Shown piece by piece: positions 60,635-64,000 of a DNA stretch of 64,000 bases. The number at the start of each line of letters is the position of its first letter. Within the stretch, counting starts at the first letter, position 1. Under the pieces are notes generated by a model, which ran no database searches, was not told the origin of the DNA, and saw only the letters and a program-made list of their open reading frames with translations. Origin of the DNA: Coriolopsis trogii (taxonomy: Eukaryota > Basidiomycota > Agaricomycetes > Polyporales > Polyporaceae); the NCBI GenBank assembly GCA_020543525.1, contig JAHYIO010000006.1:992001-1056000 (forward strand), given 5' to 3'. The position numbers were made by a program, and so were the translations under genes.

Positions 60635-62228
60635 GAGTGGTGACCGCAGGCAGGGAAGGAGAGTGGGGTATCGTGAAGAGAAGGAATAGGAATGAACGTG
60701 CGGAGGAAAGGAAGGACAGGAGCGGGGCAGGAAGCAGGAATGGACTGCTGAGCTGGGAAGAAGATGAGCAGTGGACGCGCGAGAACGATCTTGGGTCGAT
60801 GGGGCGCTCCTTGTGCAGGGCAAAGCAGGCAGTGCTATTCAATCTGAAGTGATGACATTGAGCAAATACCAATCGGATCTGACGGACGGTGGGTAGAACA
60901 TACCGGGCGCAGCGGTTGGAGGTGGTCAACTGGCGTACGGCGAGGTCGCAAGACATCAGTCCGGGCTGGCAGGAGCGGGACACAGCGGGCGACATTGGGA
61001 CGAGGCCGTGGGCGACAGGCACACACACCCTGTCCTCGTCTGATCCCCGCCCTGGCCCAGACCGTCGTCGACCGTCGAATCGTCTCTCAGATCCAGATCG
61101 CAGCCTCTCCGTCCAATCACCGTCCTCCGCTTGTCCAGCGTCTAACAAACCCCAGATTGGATCAATATTTCAACTCCTTCCGTCAGACTCGGTCATACTG
61201 CGCGCCGTACTCGTCCAACCGCAATGTGTGCAAGGAACACGACTGGACGTTGAAGCAACTGCAATTGGAGTGACGAAGAAGCTCAAGGACTTATCATCGA
61301 GTACATGGCAGACTAGTAACAAGCCATTCAGAGAACAAAGAAACCAGACAACATGACGTTGGCGATATTCACCAACGACTCGCCTAATGTACCACTGGGC
61401 CCCCATGAACCGGGACTATGCCACCGCTAAAATACTCGTTGTCGGGCTCCAACTTTCCACCGCAACGCGGCCAATTGTCCGGAGTGAAGCAGCTGTCTTC
61501 TCTTCCCAACATAGCGAGCCTCCTGGGAGCAATCTGTCAATGTTCTGCTCAGATGTAGTGTACTAACTGGTCCTGAACAATGTCGTTGACGCCCCAGATG
61601 TCGGGCGACCGGGGACACCGCCGGACCTGTTTCACTTCCCCGCCGGACTCAAATCTGGCCCTGGCGACTTAGGAGAAGGAGCACAGGAGAGCCTTTTGGC
61701 TGTCCAGCGGCAGACACAGCGCTACGATGCAGTACCTCCTCTCATCACGAATGTCCCTTGCAGACCTGTCTGTGGGATCATTCACTAGGGAAATCCTTGC
61801 CACCATCTTGATGGGAAGCTATGACAGTGATCATCGGTCAGGCATTAGGAAGCACTGTGCGCGACTGCAACATCCATTCTGGCCAGCATCACTCGGAGCT
61901 AGATTGGGAATGACCGGTCGCAGCGTAATACCATCGAACTGCGATCATTTGTTTGTCCGTAGAGCCGGTTCCAGAGGTTTTGATGAAGCCGTAAACTTAG
62001 TGGAAAAGCAAAGCATACAAACACATTTGGAGCCAGGATTAAGCGCAAGCGGATGGAGTCTCGAAACCCTGGAAGGCAGGAAGCAGCGGATTACTATGTG
62101 TATGGCACACGCGTAGGTTGCGTCATACATATCATTACTGATATGCGGGTCAACAGGTAAGCACACGAGCAGAGAACGTCCGACACTCACAATCAGAATG
62201 TAACACGAGGTACGTACCGGCGTACTGT
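60635..62228. other. 1.6 kb gap
   Basis: No coding family was recognised between the DUF7729 and DUF7918 genes, which are both on the minus strand. Confidence 0.35.
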
Positions 62229-63552
62229 TCAATCGCTCAACGTCAAGTCGGTTGTCTCCCCCTGGCTGCCCATAGGGACAGATATCGGACGTGCCTCCTT
62301 CTTCAATATCTCCAACTTCACCGACCCAGTGGTCTTGCGCGCCCGTTTCTTCTTCTTCTTCTCCATGCGCTCGATCTTCTCTTGCATGAGCCGCAACTGG
62401 CTCTAAACGAATGTGACCAAAATTCTACCACCCTCGCGAGAACGCGACACCACAGGAGGGTACATAGGGGAAACGCACCTTGAGCATGCTCAACTCATTC
62501 TCGTCCTCATCGTCAGACGTATCCTCGTTAACACTGGGCTTGCCTTCTACTTCTTCGGAGGTATCACGTCGTAGCCGTTTCGTTAGCCTACCGGTCCCTT
62601 CTTCGCTCCTGCTACGTCCGAGTCCGTCGTCCCCCCCGTCGCGTGAGACAGGACTCGTGCATATGGGAGGCGGTGCGATATCCTGAGCCTGTAGAATCTC
62701 TTCGGGTAGGTCAGAAGAGTGTCCTCATGCGTAAGCGCCTCGTGAGGTGTGTTCGAAAAGTGTCACCTAGAGGTCTGTACCGAAAAATGAAGCGCGCTAC
62801 ATGACCTTCCTTCGGATCGATCAGTTCGTGCTTACGCGTGTATCGCGCCGGAGTGCAAGGAATCTCCTCTCCGAAGCTTTAAACCAAAGGCATTGCGCCA
62901 CAAAAAAGCGAGCATTGTGAGTCGAGTGTTCGCAAGTTCATACTGGACCACTGACCTGATACAATGCGTGCCGGCTTTCTTCGACCGCTCGTGAACGACG
63001 CCGACGGGCTGGAATTTCTTGCCGCTCATGGGTCCTCCTTGTTCGATGTGGAAAATACGAGCGCGCCTAACTTTGACAATTATGATGCCCAAGTTCTCGT
63101 TGACCTGTATCTCGTCGTCATCTTCCCGCGCCGAGCAAAACAGTTAGTACGGTTCGATTCAGAGGGCGCGAGATTTGTGGAAAGTGCACCTGTGGTAGAC
63201 AGTTTGGCAAATTGCAGGTATCGACGACTAGTAGGACTTGTATGAAAGCTGGACTTGGTGTGTTCTCCATGAGCCTTACAGTAATCCGACAGCAGTTTGG
63301 AACCGTCGATTGTGATTGTGCAAACGTATGTATCCTCTGATGAGTTCTTCCAGTGCATAGCAAATGCCTGTCAGAGTATATGAGTCCCTTCATGTGTGGT
63401 ATGTCAAATCAACTGAAGAGCGATACCTTGCCAGCCTCGCTCGCGACGTAGCAAGCAACGGTTTTGCCGTCGTCGCCCTCCGACTTGGTAGCGTACTCCG
63501 GCATGCGCGCGTTATCGCAAGTAAGCCACATCTCACAGTTACCCAACTGCAT
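62229..63552 (-). CDS. DUF7918-domain protein
   Basis: 324 residues from six exons: 63552-63427, 63367-63190, 63121-62956, 62876-62767, 62699-62479 and 62402-62229, phase kept throughout. The N-terminus MQLGNCEMWLTCDN leads to KTVACYVASEAGK/AFAMHWKN, TYVCTITIDGSKL, DEIQVNENLGIIIVKVRRARI, GVVHERSKKAGTHCI and FGEEIPC, the ordered order of blocks seen in basidiomycete DUF7918 proteins. The tail is acidic (TSDDEDENELSMLK), then a Lys-rich probable coiled coil (RLMQEKIERMEKKKKRARK). The acceptor at 62700 was chosen because the one 11 bases downstream breaks the frame. Function is unknown; a basic coiled tail may suggest nuclear location, which is inference only. Confidence 0.75.
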
Positions 63553-64000
63553 CTTCGTAAGCAGGCCGCGAAGGGAGCGGTCGTAAGCAAGGTCAGAGTC
63601 CGCCAAGCTTGAGATCGTGAGGAGAAACAAGCCTGTGCTGGTTGCCGCGGAGAGTGGGTAGAGATGGATCGAGATCTCTGCACTATCGGGCTCGCCGGGC
63701 CGCCTGAGATAGGCGCATAAAAAGTCGTCCCGCATGAAGTTCAGTACGACACTCGAGTCGAGAAGAATAGTCACAAGAGAGAGAGAGAGAGAGAGAGAAC
63801 GAGGCCCCTATGCGCTCTGTTACTGAGGCTTACACTCTGACATCGGAACTCAACTCAATATAGCATCACTCGCGCGTCACAGTACTAGCTACTCGCCAGT
63901 GGATGACATTCCTATGCAAGCTACACTTCCAACAATACACATTCGTCGATAACACAGCATTGGACCATTCAGTATTGATCGCACGACTAGGAGCCATCGG
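63553..64000. other. Right edge: promoter of DUF7918 gene and GA repeat
   Basis: A (GA)n microsatellite of 24 bases lies at 63776-63799, about 225 bases upstream of the DUF7918 start. An open minus frame extends upstream of 63552 to 63774, but the conserved domain begins at the ATG at 63552. Confidence 0.45.

Overview
The window is nuclear DNA of a filamentous basidiomycete, most likely an Agaricomycete and possibly a polypore. The evidence is dense short introns (mostly about 45-75 nt, up to 14 in one gene), GC-rich codon use, a full set of fungal housekeeping genes, and families that are typical of basidiomycetes: a DUF6535 remnant, a basidiomycete protein-kinase-like family, MLKL-N-terminal-like helical proteins, DUF7729 and DUF7918. 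Coordinates below were built by hand: I joined exons at GT-AG (once GC-AG) sites and checked that reading phase was kept across every junction.

Layout, left to right. 1-14 kb: PIG-P (GPI anchor synthesis, +), a two-finger C2H2 regulator (-), and exonuclease EXO1 (-) with an exceptional 1.34 kb first intron. 14-17 kb: a DUF6535 remnant and two small single-pass membrane proteins with PPAY motifs (-,-). 18-25 kb: VPS16 (+, 12 exons), a standalone MLKL-N-like helical protein (-), LSM8 (-). 25-33 kb: a secreted exo-polygalacturonase (+, 15 exons), a second MLKL-N-like paralogue (-), a GT32-like glycosyltransferase (-), and the DEAD-box helicase DHH1 (-).

33-50 kb: two decayed copies of a kinase-like gene form an inverted repeat (about 34.87-37.58 kb + and 48.12-50.39 kb -). 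Between them lie SDH5/SDHAF2 (+), SEC62 (-), mitochondrial mL59 (+) and an uncharacterised Ser-rich protein (+). Two MITE-like elements sit here. One is hAT-like, 427 bp with an 8-bp target duplication, inside the first kinase copy; the second kinase copy keeps the empty site. The other is CACTA-like, 606 bp with perfect 64-bp terminal repeats, and appears to have split the first coding exon of the Ser-rich protein.

51-64 kb: protein phosphatase 1 (-), a large protein with a split PH domain (-), a DUF7729 membrane protein (-) and a DUF7918 protein (-).

Most named genes serve core cell functions: GPI anchoring, mismatch and recombination repair, HOPS/CORVET tethering, U6 snRNP, mRNA decapping, mitochondrial complex II and ribosome assembly, ER translocation and PP1 signalling. 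They are not a functional cluster. The accessory layer is the part worth a second look: paired MLKL-N-like genes, paired PPxY membrane proteins, decayed kinase copies and the two MITEs. I saw no tRNA, rRNA or CRISPR.
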